From assembly GCA_044464765.1 (NCBI GenBank), contig JBIQKZ010000003.1:62001-126000 (forward strand): DNA of 64,000 nucleotides, written 5' to 3'. Position numbers and translations under genes: made by a program. Under the pieces are notes generated by a model. That model did no database searches, was not told where the DNA came from, and worked only from the letters and a program-made list of their open reading frames with translations. This stretch comes from JBIQKZ01 sp044464765. Lineage in GTDB: Bacteria; Pseudomonadota; Gammaproteobacteria; Burkholderiales; Burkholderiaceae_B. Of the stretch, positions 26,158-34,797 are shown in pieces. The number at the start of each line of letters is the position of its first letter. Positions within the stretch are counted from its first letter, which is position 1.

Positions 26158-26649
26158 AGCTATATGCGGAACGACGGTAGCCGCAATGATATTCCTATTT
26201 TTTGCTCGTCGATACGCTTTTCAGCGCCCACACTGCAAACTCAAATAGTCCGCACGCTTGGGAACCAACCATTTTTGCCCGGCCGATTGCCGTTCGTGGC
26301 TAGTGTTAATTCGCCGTACCGATAACTTTGGTATGCTAGTAAGAGCAGCAATCGACAAGAACTCAGTTTTAAGAGTCGCGATACACCTCACGGCTACCCG
26401 CGCCACCGATTGGCGACGATGCGACCTGTTGCCAGGTCCTAGGCATACATGGGGTCCCGCCGAATATATAAACAATAATATCGGACAGGGAATCTCTCGT
26501 AAATTTCGGAAACTCCAGCCCAGAAACTCCTGGATGGCGCGTCGCACGTTCACGATCCCCAAAACTGGACCCTACCAGCCTTCTGCTGCATCGTCGCGAG
26601 AAGACTGCTTGCGAACAGGAACTTTATCGACTGAACATAGGAGGATGTA
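26158..26649. other. 490-bp gap between TRAP operon and glycosyltransferase
   Basis: No convincing gene. A 151-codon frame (26258-26713) has biased, Arg-rich content and overlaps the glycosyltransferase, so it is not accepted. The stretch is more AT-rich than its surroundings and must hold the promoters of the divergent TRAP operon and glycosyltransferase gene. No transposase remnant or terminal inverted repeat was seen. Confidence 0.5.
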
Positions 26650-27924
26650 TTGTCTATTTCAAACCCGTTGGTTTCCATTATTATCGCCACCTACAACCGT
26701 CCCGCGTTATTAGGCATGACTCTGGAATCCATAGGGCAACAGCATTATCCCCATCTGGAAATCGTAGTTGTCGACGACGGATCGGAGATTCCGATTCAAA
26801 CCGTCATTGACCGATGGTACAAGACCGCACGGCGACCCGGCCTAAGCATAAAAACAAAGCGGCAGGCCAATAGGGGCCCAGCAGCAGCTCGAAATGCGGG
26901 CATTGAAATGAGCCAAGGTGAACTTGTTCTCTTCATGGACGATGATGACTTTATTGCTCCAGACGCCGTTGGCCATCTTGTCAAAGCCATCAATAATATC
27001 TTGGTTCCAAAGGTCGCCATGGGGTCGTATAGGCTTCAATATGACTCGCAGGGTGGTGGGTACACGGGCAAAGCAATTGCCCCACCCCACCTGGATGCCA
27101 AAGAACGATTAAGTTCCATGATTGCCGGAGGCTGGTTTGTACCCATTCATGGTTACCTCTTCACTCGGGCAGCCATCCGGCGGATCGGCCCCTGGAATAG
27201 CTCTCTAAGCTCCCAGGAGGACGATGAATTGCTTCTGCGAGCCGCCTTGGTCGGCGTTCCATTTTCGCGCGCGCCCAAAGCAATGACGTATTATCGCCAG
27301 CATGACGGCACGCGCCGCGCCACGCCGGGCAAACCGAATGAATCACAGCGACAGGGGCGCTTAAATCGGCTCTATTGCGATATGAAAATCCGTAAATACG
27401 CCTATCGAGAACTGCGCCGTCTAGGGGGCCTGGAAGCCCACCGTGCTGCATTTCTTTCGTGGCAACGACGGCTAGCTGAACGCTACGGCGATCTGTTCGA
27501 GTCAAGCGGGATGAAAATGAAAAGCAATGCACTGCTGAACTGGCTGGCCCACCCTTCCTACTCCAGCCAAATCCTCAGTCAACCCCAACGAACGCGGCCC
27601 GCCTGGCTACAAAAGCCCTTGGTTGCGCAAAGCCATGTCAAACCAATTTTCTCATCACGTTCGAAAACAATAGCGATGACTAAGGACGTTCGATTCAAGC
27701 AGGTTTCAGGTAGCCCGCGCAAGGACTCACAAGGTGGGTATAACGCAACTCGCCCAATGAGGGCGACGGCAAGGAAAAATGTTCAGGATAACGAACGCGG
27801 GCCAGGTACAAACCATCCGGCGCGAACGTTGGGGCGGCAAGCTTCCTATCCTTCTGATCCAATAAGTCGCGAATCCACCCAGACGGCTGGCGACCCTGAC
27901 CGATATAGACCAAAGCCCCCATGA
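26650..27924 (+). CDS. Family 2 glycosyltransferase with 3' end antisense to truA
   Basis: The frame is 424 codons, starting at TTG with a strong AGGAGG 7 bases upstream. The GT-A domain covers about 1-220: VSIIIATYNRPALLGMTLES, nucleotide-binding VVVDDGSE, metal-binding FMDDDDF (Asp97-100) and acceptor-base region SSQEDDELLLRA (Glu190/Asp191). It would transfer a sugar to a surface polysaccharide or lipid. From about residue 349 the frame is the reverse complement of the truA 3' end and looks like read-through sequence (RPMRATARKNVQDNERG). Codon use is more AT-rich than its neighbours. It stands alone with no other polysaccharide genes, suggesting acquisition by transfer. Confidence 0.82.
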   Translation: MSISNPLVSIIIATYNRPALLGMTLESIGQQHYPHLEIVVVDDGSEIPIQTVIDRWYKTARRPGLSIKTKRQANRGPAAARNAGIEMSQGELVLFMDDDDFIAPDAVGHLVKAINNILVPKVAMGSYRLQYDSQGGGYTGKAIAPPHLDAKERLSSMIAGGWFVPIHGYLFTRAAIRRIGPWNSSLSSQEDDELLLRAALVGVPFSRAPKAMTYYRQHDGTRRATPGKPNESQRQGRLNRLYCDMKIRKYAYRELRRLGGLEAHRAAFLSWQRRLAERYGDLFESSGMKMKSNALLNWLAHPSYSSQILSQPQRTRPAWLQKPLVAQSHVKPIFSSRSKTIAMTKDVRFKQVSGSPRKDSQGGYNATRPMRATARKNVQDNERGPGTNHPARTLGRQASYPSDPISRESTQTAGDPDRYRPKPP

Positions 27925-28519
27925 TGTTCCGTATCATGTGATGAAGGAAGGCATTGGCCGTGAATATGAACTCGAAGTATTCGCCTTGTTGACGGATGTC
28001 TGCTTGAAGCATCGTACGCACGGGGCTGGCCGCCTGGCACTGCGAGGACCGGAAACAACTGAAGTCGTGCTTGCCCAGCAATAACCGGGCAGCCTCCAAC
28101 ATGGGTTCAAGGCGCATCGGGCGGTACACCCAGCCCACCCTTTCCCGGGTGAGCGGGGATCTGACACGCGCGGCGCGCACAATGTAAATATACGTGCGTT
28201 CCTGGGCTGAAAACCGGGCGTGGAATTCACGATCGACCTCGTGAGACCATTGGACGGCAATGCTTTCCGGCAATAAGGCATTCAAACCCCTGACCCATGA
28301 CTCGGGTTGGCGAATTGCCTGGGTATCCAGATGAACCACTTGCTCTAAGGCGTGCACGCCCGTATCGGTGCGGCCCGCGCAAATGGTCGAAGTCGGCTCG
28401 GCCAAGAACTTGGCCAGCGCGGTTTCAAGTGTATCCTGGACTGTGCGGCCATCTGGCTGGCTTTGCCATCCCTGCCAGGCGGAGCCATCGTAGGCCAACC
28501 CTAGCGCGATGCGAGGCAT
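27695..28519 (-). CDS. truA: tRNA pseudouridine(38-40) synthase
   Basis: A 274-residue TruA with catalytic Asp52 in CAGRTDTGVHA and the motifs LGLAYDGSAWQGWQ and NAFLHHMIRNIMGAL. It isomerises U38-U40 in the anticodon arm of many tRNAs. It begins 3 bp after the fimV stop at the end of the leu-asd-fimV run. Its last 230 bp are overlapped on the other strand by the glycosyltransferase frame, but its own C-terminus looks intact. Confidence 0.96.
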   Translation of the reverse strand: MPRIALGLAYDGSAWQGWQSQPDGRTVQDTLETALAKFLAEPTSTICAGRTDTGVHALEQVVHLDTQAIRQPESWVRGLNALLPESIAVQWSHEVDREFHARFSAQERTYIYIVRAARVRSPLTRERVGWVYRPMRLEPMLEAARLLLGKHDFSCFRSSQCQAASPVRTMLQADIRQQGEYFEFIFTANAFLHHMIRNIMGALVYIGQGRQPSGWIRDLLDQKDRKLAAPTFAPDGLYLARVRYPEHFSLPSPSLGELRYTHLVSPCAGYLKPA

Positions 28520-28522
28520 TGA

Positions 28523-30229
28523 TCAGCTCTTGTTTGCGGGCCGCTCGTCGGTGGGCGGCGCGCCAAGATCAAGATTGATCTTTTCCAGTTGTTCCTTGAC
28601 CATGGCTTCGGTAATGGGCACCCCTTGGTCGGAGTCGTGACGCCCCGCATTGGCGCGGCGCAAAACCCAGGCGATGATCAACACGATGAGCGCCAGAATG
28701 GCGGTAACAACGGCTAATATGTGTTCCTGAAACCAAGACACGGTTTGCTCTGCCTTATTGCTGGACGTTGAAGCGGGATCTGTGGTGGATTGACCCGCTG
28801 CCTGATTCTCGCCTGACGCCGTACCTTCGGCTAATGCCTCGCCGCGCGCGGCACCCGACGGCTCCTGGCCGCTTGTTGCCCCGCCCGCCTGGCGACCGGC
28901 TGCGTCGGATGGCTGCGCGCTGGGCTGGGCGCCGGCATCGGCCTGCCCGCCTGTTCCACCTGCCTGTTGAGCAACGCCGCCTGGCTGGGCTGAAACATTA
29001 GATCCCGCCGCTCTTGCTGTGGCAGCGGAATTAGCCGTGCCCGGCGCTGCCGCAGCACCGGACGCAGCAGCAGAAGACGCCGGCGTTCCGTTTGTCGCCA
29101 TCGTTCCGGCCGTTGTGGTGCCCTGGTCGCCCGCAATCGTGTTGGCCAGACTGGCGATGGATTCGCTGACGGCCGTTGCGCCATCAAGCACCGCATCTTT
29201 GGCCGCCTCGCCCTGCGATTGCAGTGCCTTGTTCAGGCTCTTGACGTTTTGCTCGAGCTGCGAAACACGCTGGCCCGATTCCTGGATGTTCTGGCTGGTT
29301 GCCGCCCGGTCGTCAGCTGCCGTATCTTCGGCCGCCCCCCCGCTGGTCAGGACGACCTGATCGCGAGGCGCGGCCGGAGCCGTAGTGGATTCAGTTCTTG
29401 CTGCGCGGGAAACAACCCCTTCATCGGGCTGAGTGCCGGCCACCGCCGTCTGCACGCCCTGGCCGCCTGAGGCGCTTTGACGTCGCGCGTGAAAATCCAG
29501 AGTATGTTGGCGAAAGATGCGCCGAGCCTCGGCGTCGGAAACTGCGGCAAGTTGGCCGGCTCCGGGGATATCGAGGGTGGCGCCGGCCTTGACCAGATTA
29601 AGGTTGCCATCGATAAACGCTTGCGGATTGGCCCGAAGCAAGGCGACCATCATCTGGTAAACGGTTACGCCTTCGACCGCGTTGGCCCGTGCAATGCGGA
29701 ATAAGGTATCGCCGCGCTGGACTCGGACGCTGGAAGCGGTCGCCCCGGGAACAGCCATGGATGATCCGGACGCCGCTCCACTGCTTGCGCCTGTCTGCGC
29801 CGATTGGAAGCCAGGGCCTGCGGCCGCTTTGCCCGCGCGAGCCAGGATGCTGACTTGATGCAACTGCTCGCCCGATGCCGTACGCACGCGCAAGAGAAGA
29901 TCGGCAACCTGGCCGTCAAAGCCCTGGGGCGAACTGATTTGTATAAGGCGTGACTGGGTATTGAGCCCGGGAGCGACATGAAAACCCAGGGTTTCCAACT
30001 GAACCGGCGGCGTCAGCCCCGCTGATCGCCAGGCCTCGGCAGGAGCTGCCTGCACCTGTAAAGACTGGGCTTCGCCAGCAGACAACTGCTTGATCGGAAC
30101 CTGAATGCGCAAGGGTTCGCCAGAGGCCGACATAATGCGCGAGTGCCCAAGCGTCGCGGCATAGGAGGTTGAGGACAGGACCATTGTTGCCGATAAGGCA
30201 AGCACCAGGGACTTAACCCGGGCAGTCAT
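28523..30229 (-). CDS. fimV: FimV-like LysM-containing membrane protein
   Basis: A 568-residue protein. The signal peptide (ARVKSLVLALSATMVLSSTS) precedes the FimV N-domain (LGHSRIMSASGEPLRIQVPI). A LysM-like segment (VQRGDTLFRIARANAVEGVT), a coiled-coil (SGQRVSQLEQNVKSLNKALQ) and a long Ala/Gly/Gln-rich low-complexity region follow. A membrane helix (ILAVVTAILALIVLIIAWVL) and short cytoplasmic tail end it. In other bacteria FimV organises type IV pili and polar complexes. The large cytoplasmic TPR domain of Pseudomonas FimV is missing, as in other betaproteobacterial versions. An alternative start at 30262 adds 11 residues and abuts the asd stop. Confidence 0.88.
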   Translation of the reverse strand: MTARVKSLVLALSATMVLSSTSYAATLGHSRIMSASGEPLRIQVPIKQLSAGEAQSLQVQAAPAEAWRSAGLTPPVQLETLGFHVAPGLNTQSRLIQISSPQGFDGQVADLLLRVRTASGEQLHQVSILARAGKAAAGPGFQSAQTGASSGAASGSSMAVPGATASSVRVQRGDTLFRIARANAVEGVTVYQMMVALLRANPQAFIDGNLNLVKAGATLDIPGAGQLAAVSDAEARRIFRQHTLDFHARRQSASGGQGVQTAVAGTQPDEGVVSRAARTESTTAPAAPRDQVVLTSGGAAEDTAADDRAATSQNIQESGQRVSQLEQNVKSLNKALQSQGEAAKDAVLDGATAVSESIASLANTIAGDQGTTTAGTMATNGTPASSAAASGAAAAPGTANSAATARAAGSNVSAQPGGVAQQAGGTGGQADAGAQPSAQPSDAAGRQAGGATSGQEPSGAARGEALAEGTASGENQAAGQSTTDPASTSSNKAEQTVSWFQEHILAVVTAILALIVLIIAWVLRRANAGRHDSDQGVPITEAMVKEQLEKINLDLGAPPTDERPANKS

Positions 30230-30264
30230 TGCGCAACCACCTGCACCACGTTTTCTTTGCATAG

Positions 30265-31395
30265 TTAGAGTTCACCCAAGGTTATACGCAGCATACGGCG
30301 CAACGGTTCGGCCGCGCCCCATAATAACTGATCACCTACGGTAAATGCGCTTAAGTACTGCGGGCCCATCGACATCTTGCGCAAGCGGCCCACAGGAATA
30401 TCAAGTGTGCCGGTCACGGCAACGGGCGTCAACTGTTGCATGGTGGCATTGCGCTCGTTGGGAATAACCTTGGCCCATTGCGTGCCTTCGCGCAAGATAT
30501 CGCTGATTTCGTCAACAGGCACATCGCGCTTTAGCTTGATGGTAAGCGCCTGACTGTGACAACGCATGGCGCCGATACGCACACACAGGCCATCAATGGG
30601 CGTGGGGGCCGTACCAAATGCCTCGCCCCGGCCAAGTATCTTGTTGGTTTCGGCCTCGGCTTTCCATTCTTCGCGTGAAACGCCGTTGCCCAGATCTTTG
30701 TCGATCCAGGGAATCAGGCTGCCGGCCAGAGGCACGCCAAAGTTGTCGCGCGGCAGATCGGCTTGCTGCTGAGTGGCGAGCACGCCGCGATCGATTTCCA
30801 AAATGGCCGACGCCGGATCGTCGAGCAAGGAACGCACCGACGAATTGATAATGCCAAACTGCGTAAGCAGTTCGCGCATGTGTTGAGCGCCGCCGCCGGA
30901 CGCTGCCTGATACGTCATGCTGGTCATCCATTCGATAAGATCGTTATTGAACAGACCCGAAAGACCCATGAGCATGCAGCTTACCGTGCAGTTTCCACCC
31001 ACGAAGTTCTTGACACCGCGTTGCAGGGCGGCGTCGATGACAGGACGGTTGACTGGATCGAGCACGATAATGGCATCGTCGGCCATGCGCAGCGTGCTGG
31101 CCGCGTCGATCCAGACACCCGACCAACCTGCGGCGCGCAGCTTGGGATAGACCGCGGTGGTGTAATCCCCCCCTTGCGCTGTAACGATAATGGGAAGCTT
31201 TTTAAGCGCTTCGATATCGTAGGCATCCTGCAAGGCGTCTGCGCCTTCAGCCCACGCCGGCGCCTTTCCACCTGCATTGCTGGTGGAAAAAAACACTGGC
31301 TGGAAAAGGGAAAAATCGTTCTCGTCGCGCATGCGCTGCATGAGGACGGAACCCACCATGCCGCGCCAGCCGACCAAACCTACCGATTGGGTCAT
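30265..31395 (-). CDS. asd: Aspartate-semialdehyde dehydrogenase
   Basis: A 376-residue enzyme of the Gram-negative type. It has nucleotide-binding VGLVGWRGMVGSVLMQRM, the active-site Cys in GGNCTVSCM, and acid/base region RIGAMRCHSQAL. It makes the precursor of lysine, methionine, threonine and diaminopimelate. It sits between leuB and fimV as commonly found in the group. Confidence 0.96.
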   Translation of the reverse strand: MTQSVGLVGWRGMVGSVLMQRMRDENDFSLFQPVFFSTSNAGGKAPAWAEGADALQDAYDIEALKKLPIIVTAQGGDYTTAVYPKLRAAGWSGVWIDAASTLRMADDAIIVLDPVNRPVIDAALQRGVKNFVGGNCTVSCMLMGLSGLFNNDLIEWMTSMTYQAASGGGAQHMRELLTQFGIINSSVRSLLDDPASAILEIDRGVLATQQQADLPRDNFGVPLAGSLIPWIDKDLGNGVSREEWKAEAETNKILGRGEAFGTAPTPIDGLCVRIGAMRCHSQALTIKLKRDVPVDEISDILREGTQWAKVIPNERNATMQQLTPVAVTGTLDIPVGRLRKMSMGPQYLSAFTVGDQLLWGAAEPLRRMLRITLGEL

Positions 31396-31433
31396 GATAC
31401 TGTCACTTTAAAAAAATAAATTGGGCGAATTCC

Positions 31434-32510
31434 TTATTTTAACGCCTTCAGCACCGCATCGCCCATTTCCGACGTGGACACACGAGTTGTACCCTCTTCA
31501 AAAATATCCGCCGTGCGCAAGCCCTGCTCCAGCACCTGCTGCACCGCGGCCTCGATACGATCGGCCTGAGCGGAGTGATCGAGTGAATAGCGCAGCAACA
31601 TGGCGGCCGAAAGAATGGTGGCCAGCGGGTTGGCCACATTCTTCCCGGCGATGTCGGGCGCGGAGCCGTGGCTGGGCTCGTAGAGGCCCTGTTTTTTGGC
31701 ATTGAGCGAGGCCGAAGGCAGCATGCCAATGGAGCCGGTCAGCATGGACGCCTCGTCCGACAAGATATCGCCAAACAGGTTGCCGGTGACGATGACATCG
31801 AATTCCTTGGGAGCGCGCACCAATTGCATGGCGGCGTTGTCGACATACATGTGCGACAGTTCGACGTCGGCATACTCTTTGGCCACTTCAATCACCAGGT
31901 CGCGCCAAAGCTGAGAGGTTTCCAGCACGTTGGCCTTGTCGACGCTGCACAGCTTCTTGCCGCGCTTGCGAGCGGCCTGGAAAGCCACGTGGGCAATGCG
32001 CCGTATCTCGGTTTCAGCGTACTGCATGGTGTCAAAACCTTGCCGCTCTCCCTTGAAGGGGCCCTCGGCGACCACGCGTTCGCCACGCGGCTGACCGAAA
32101 TAGATGTCGCCGGTCAGCTCACGCACAATCAGAATATCCAGGCCGGCAACGACTTCCGGCTTCAGCGACGATGCATTGGCCAACTGAGGGTACAAAATGG
32201 CGGGCCGCAGGTTGGCGAACAAACCCAGGGCTTTACGCAGGCCCAGGATCGCTTGTTCGGGCCGCAGTTCACGCGCCAGGCTATCGTACTTCCAGTCGCC
32301 TACCGCGCCAAAAAGAATGGCGGACGACTGTTTGGCCAGGTCCAGGACAACCGGCGGCAGCGGGTGACCATGAATGTCGTAAGCCGCACCGCCCACGGGC
32401 AGGGTTTCCAATTCGAGATCCAGGCCCAGGGCCGTCAGGACGCGGATGGCCTGCTCAACGATTTCGGGTCCAATGCCGTCACCCGGCAGCACAGCGATTT
32501 TATGAGACAT
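31434..32510 (-). CDS. leuB: 3-Isopropylmalate dehydrogenase
   Basis: A 358-residue NAD-dependent beta-decarboxylating dehydrogenase. It has KIAVLPGDGIGPEIVEQ, the substrate-binding RELTGDIYFGQPRG, and the metal-binding GNLFGDILSDEASML and EPSHGSAPDIAGKNVANP. It catalyses the third step of leucine synthesis. It lies 100 bp after leuD, with a hairpin in the gap. Confidence 0.97.
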   Translation of the reverse strand: MSHKIAVLPGDGIGPEIVEQAIRVLTALGLDLELETLPVGGAAYDIHGHPLPPVVLDLAKQSSAILFGAVGDWKYDSLARELRPEQAILGLRKALGLFANLRPAILYPQLANASSLKPEVVAGLDILIVRELTGDIYFGQPRGERVVAEGPFKGERQGFDTMQYAETEIRRIAHVAFQAARKRGKKLCSVDKANVLETSQLWRDLVIEVAKEYADVELSHMYVDNAAMQLVRAPKEFDVIVTGNLFGDILSDEASMLTGSIGMLPSASLNAKKQGLYEPSHGSAPDIAGKNVANPLATILSAAMLLRYSLDHSAQADRIEAAVQQVLEQGLRTADIFEEGTTRVSTSEMGDAVLKALK

Positions 32511-32554
32511 GATGTTTACAAGGAAAGTTCAGTGATTGATGTATTAAAACAGCT

Positions 32555-32580
32555 CGGGCGGTGTGCACGCACCCCGCCCG
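32555..32580 (-). other. Hairpin between leuD and leuB, possible partial terminator
   Basis: A 7-bp GC stem (CGGGCGG/CCGCCCG) has an inner 3-bp extension. It is followed on the minus strand, after 5 bases, by TTTT. It may act as an intercistronic attenuator lowering leuB expression relative to leuCD. The short U-run makes full termination unlikely. Confidence 0.45.
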
Positions 32581-32610
32581 CGATAACAGGACACTAAAGA
32601 AGACGCCGCG

Positions 32611-33258
32611 CTAGCGGGCCTGCCCGACCAGCCAGGGATGGCGAGCCAGGCGCTCGGCCTCGAACGCCCGGATCTTGTCGGAATGCTGCAACGTCGTTGC
32701 GATTTCGTCCAAGCCGTTCAACAAACTATGTTTACGGAATGGTTCGATATCGAAGCCGATTTCGCGTCCGTCGGGTGTAATCACGACCTGCCGGGGCAGG
32801 TCAATACGCAGCTTGTAGCCAACGAATGCCTTGACGTCTTCAAATAACCGGGCAACTTCGAACTCGGACAGCACGATGGGCAGCAAACCGTTCTTGAAGC
32901 AGTTATTGAAGAAAATGTCGGCAAACGACGGCGCGATAAGCGCCCGGAATCCGAATTGCTCCAAAGCCCAGGGCGCATGCTCGCGACTGGATCCGCAACC
33001 GAAGTTCTTGCGCGTCAGCAAAATGGAGGCGCCTTGATAACGTTGCTGATTAAGGACGAAATCCGGGTTCAATGGACGCTTGGAATTATCCATTCCAGGT
33101 TCGCCGTGATCCAGATACCTTAATTCGTCGAACAGGTTCGGGCCGAAACCCGTGCGCTTGATGGACTTGAGGAACTGCTTGGGCATGATCAGGTCGGTAT
33201 CGACGTTCTCGCGGTCAAGCGGCGCCACCAGGCCTTCGTGGGTCGTAAATGCTTGCAT
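32611..33258 (-). CDS. leuD: 3-Isopropylmalate dehydratase small subunit
   Basis: A 215-residue aconitase swivel-domain subunit: PLDRENVDTDLIMPKQFLK, NFGCGSSREHAPWAL and APSFADIFFNNCFKNG. It forms the isopropylmalate isomerase with LeuC, whose stop lies 9 bp upstream. Confidence 0.97.
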   Translation of the reverse strand: MQAFTTHEGLVAPLDRENVDTDLIMPKQFLKSIKRTGFGPNLFDELRYLDHGEPGMDNSKRPLNPDFVLNQQRYQGASILLTRKNFGCGSSREHAPWALEQFGFRALIAPSFADIFFNNCFKNGLLPIVLSEFEVARLFEDVKAFVGYKLRIDLPRQVVITPDGREIGFDIEPFRKHSLLNGLDEIATTLQHSDKIRAFEAERLARHPWLVGQAR

Positions 33259-33267
33259 GATGGCTCC

Positions 33268-34668
33268 TTAAATAGTGCGAACGTCGACAAAGTGGCCGGC
33301 GATAGCCGCAGCCGCTGCCATGGCCGGGCTGACCAGATGGGTGCGCCCGCCCTGGCCTTGGCGCCCTTCGAAGTTGCGGTTCGAGGTCGATGCGCAACGC
33401 TCGCCGGGCTCCAGACGGTCGGCGTTCATGGCCAGGCACATGGAACAGCCCGGTTCACGCCATTCAAAACCTGCGGCCAGGAAGATTTTATCCAGGCCCT
33501 CTTGTTCGGCCTGGCGCTTGACCAAGCCCGAACCCGGCACAACCAGCGCCTGCTTGATGTTGGAGGCCACTTTCTTGCCACGGACCACGCTGGCGGCAGC
33601 GCGTAAATCTTCAATGCGCGAATTGGTGCACGAACCGATAAACACGCGATCCGGCTTGATGTCCTGCATCGGCGTGTTTGGCTTGAGCCCCATGTATTCC
33701 AGTGCCCGCTCCATGCCGCTGCGACGCACGCTGTCTTCTTCCTTGTCAGGATCGGGAACCCGATCCTGCACCGACACGACCATTTCGGGCGAAGTGCCCC
33801 AACTGACCTGAGGAGCGACCTGGCGGGCATCGATCTTGATGACCTTATCGAAGTGCGCGCCTTCATCGCTGTGCAAGGTGCGCCAGTAAGACACCGCCTG
33901 ATCCCACAGGGCGCCCGTGGGCGCATACGGGCGACCACGGAAATAATCGATGGTTTTATCGTCGACCGCCACCATGCCCGAGCGAGCGCCGGCTTCGATG
34001 GCCATATTGCAGATGGTCATGCGGCCTTCAATCGACAGGCCACGTATGGTGGGGCCGCCGAACTCGATAGCATAGCCCGTGCCGCCCGCCGTGCCAATCT
34101 GGCCAATGATATAAAGCACGAGGTCTTTGGCGGTGCAGCCAAACGGCAGATCGCCCTCGACATGAATGAGCATGTTCTTGCTCTTTTTCATGAGTATCGT
34201 TTGCGTGGCCAGGGTGTGCTCGACATCGGAGGTGCCAATGCCAAAGGCCAGCGCGCCAACCGCGCCATGCGTGCTGGTGTGCGAATCGCCGCAAACGACA
34301 GTCATACCGGGCAGGGTCGCGCCCTGCTCTGGACCGATCACGTGCACAATGCCCTGGCGCATATCGTTCATGCGAAATTCAGTGATGCCGAACGTGTCGC
34401 AGTTCTGATCCAAAGTGTCCACCTGCAGACGCGAGATGGGATCTTGAATGCCTTCGTTGCGGTCAGTGGTGGGAACGTTGTGATCCGCCACAGCCAGGTT
34501 GGCGCTGACGCGCCAGGGTTTGCGGCCGGCCAGGACCAGGCCTTCGAAGGCCTGGGGGCTGGTCACTTCGTGAACGAGATGCCGGTCGATGTACAGCAAA
34601 CAGGTGCCGTCTGCTGTCTGATCCACTACGTGGGCATGCCAGAGTTTGTCGTAAAGGGTTTGTGCCAT
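33268..34668 (-). CDS. leuC: 3-Isopropylmalate dehydratase large subunit
   Basis: A 466-residue aconitase-like subunit. The [4Fe-4S] ligands are the Cys of VFIGSCTNSRIEDL and the two Cys of PGCSMCLAMN. The substrate motif VVCGDSHTSTHGAVGALAFG is intact. It isomerises 2- and 3-isopropylmalate with LeuD. It is the first gene of the leuC-leuD-leuB-asd-fimV-truA run, with a promoter candidate 40-70 bp upstream. Confidence 0.97.
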   Translation of the reverse strand: MAQTLYDKLWHAHVVDQTADGTCLLYIDRHLVHEVTSPQAFEGLVLAGRKPWRVSANLAVADHNVPTTDRNEGIQDPISRLQVDTLDQNCDTFGITEFRMNDMRQGIVHVIGPEQGATLPGMTVVCGDSHTSTHGAVGALAFGIGTSDVEHTLATQTILMKKSKNMLIHVEGDLPFGCTAKDLVLYIIGQIGTAGGTGYAIEFGGPTIRGLSIEGRMTICNMAIEAGARSGMVAVDDKTIDYFRGRPYAPTGALWDQAVSYWRTLHSDEGAHFDKVIKIDARQVAPQVSWGTSPEMVVSVQDRVPDPDKEEDSVRRSGMERALEYMGLKPNTPMQDIKPDRVFIGSCTNSRIEDLRAAASVVRGKKVASNIKQALVVPGSGLVKRQAEQEGLDKIFLAAGFEWREPGCSMCLAMNADRLEPGERCASTSNRNFEGRQGQGGRTHLVSPAMAAAAAIAGHFVDVRTI

Positions 34669-34709
34669 GATCTGCGGTTCCAGTGAGTATTCTAGATCGA
34701 TACATAGCT

Positions 34710-34755
34710 ATTATCGCAGCTTCTTAACCTAGTACAAGACTATTGAATATACTAG
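34710..34755 (-). promoter_or_regulatory. leuC promoter with overlapping inverted repeat
   Basis: On the minus strand a -35 box TTGTAC (34737-34732) and -10 box GATAAT (34715-34710) are 16 bp apart, about 40 bp upstream of leuC. An inverted pair CTAGTA/TACTAG (34729-34734 and 34750-34755) overlaps the -35 box, suggesting a regulator site. The regulator is not identifiable here. Confidence 0.5.
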
Positions 34756-34797
34756 TACTATAGATGCCAGGCTAGGCGTAAACCCTAGGCTCGCTCG

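Noticed and set aside
26258..26713. 151-codon frame between the TRAP operon and the glycosyltransferase
   Set aside because: It has Arg/Pro/Thr-rich random-like composition, no domain, and overlaps the better-supported glycosyltransferase start.
31668..32597. 309-codon open frame antisense to leuB
   Set aside because: It mirrors leuB, has no ribosome site and no recognisable motif.
33853..34686. 277-codon open frame antisense to leuC
   Set aside because: It is a shadow of leuC with shadow-like composition (HADGHAAFNRQATYGG).
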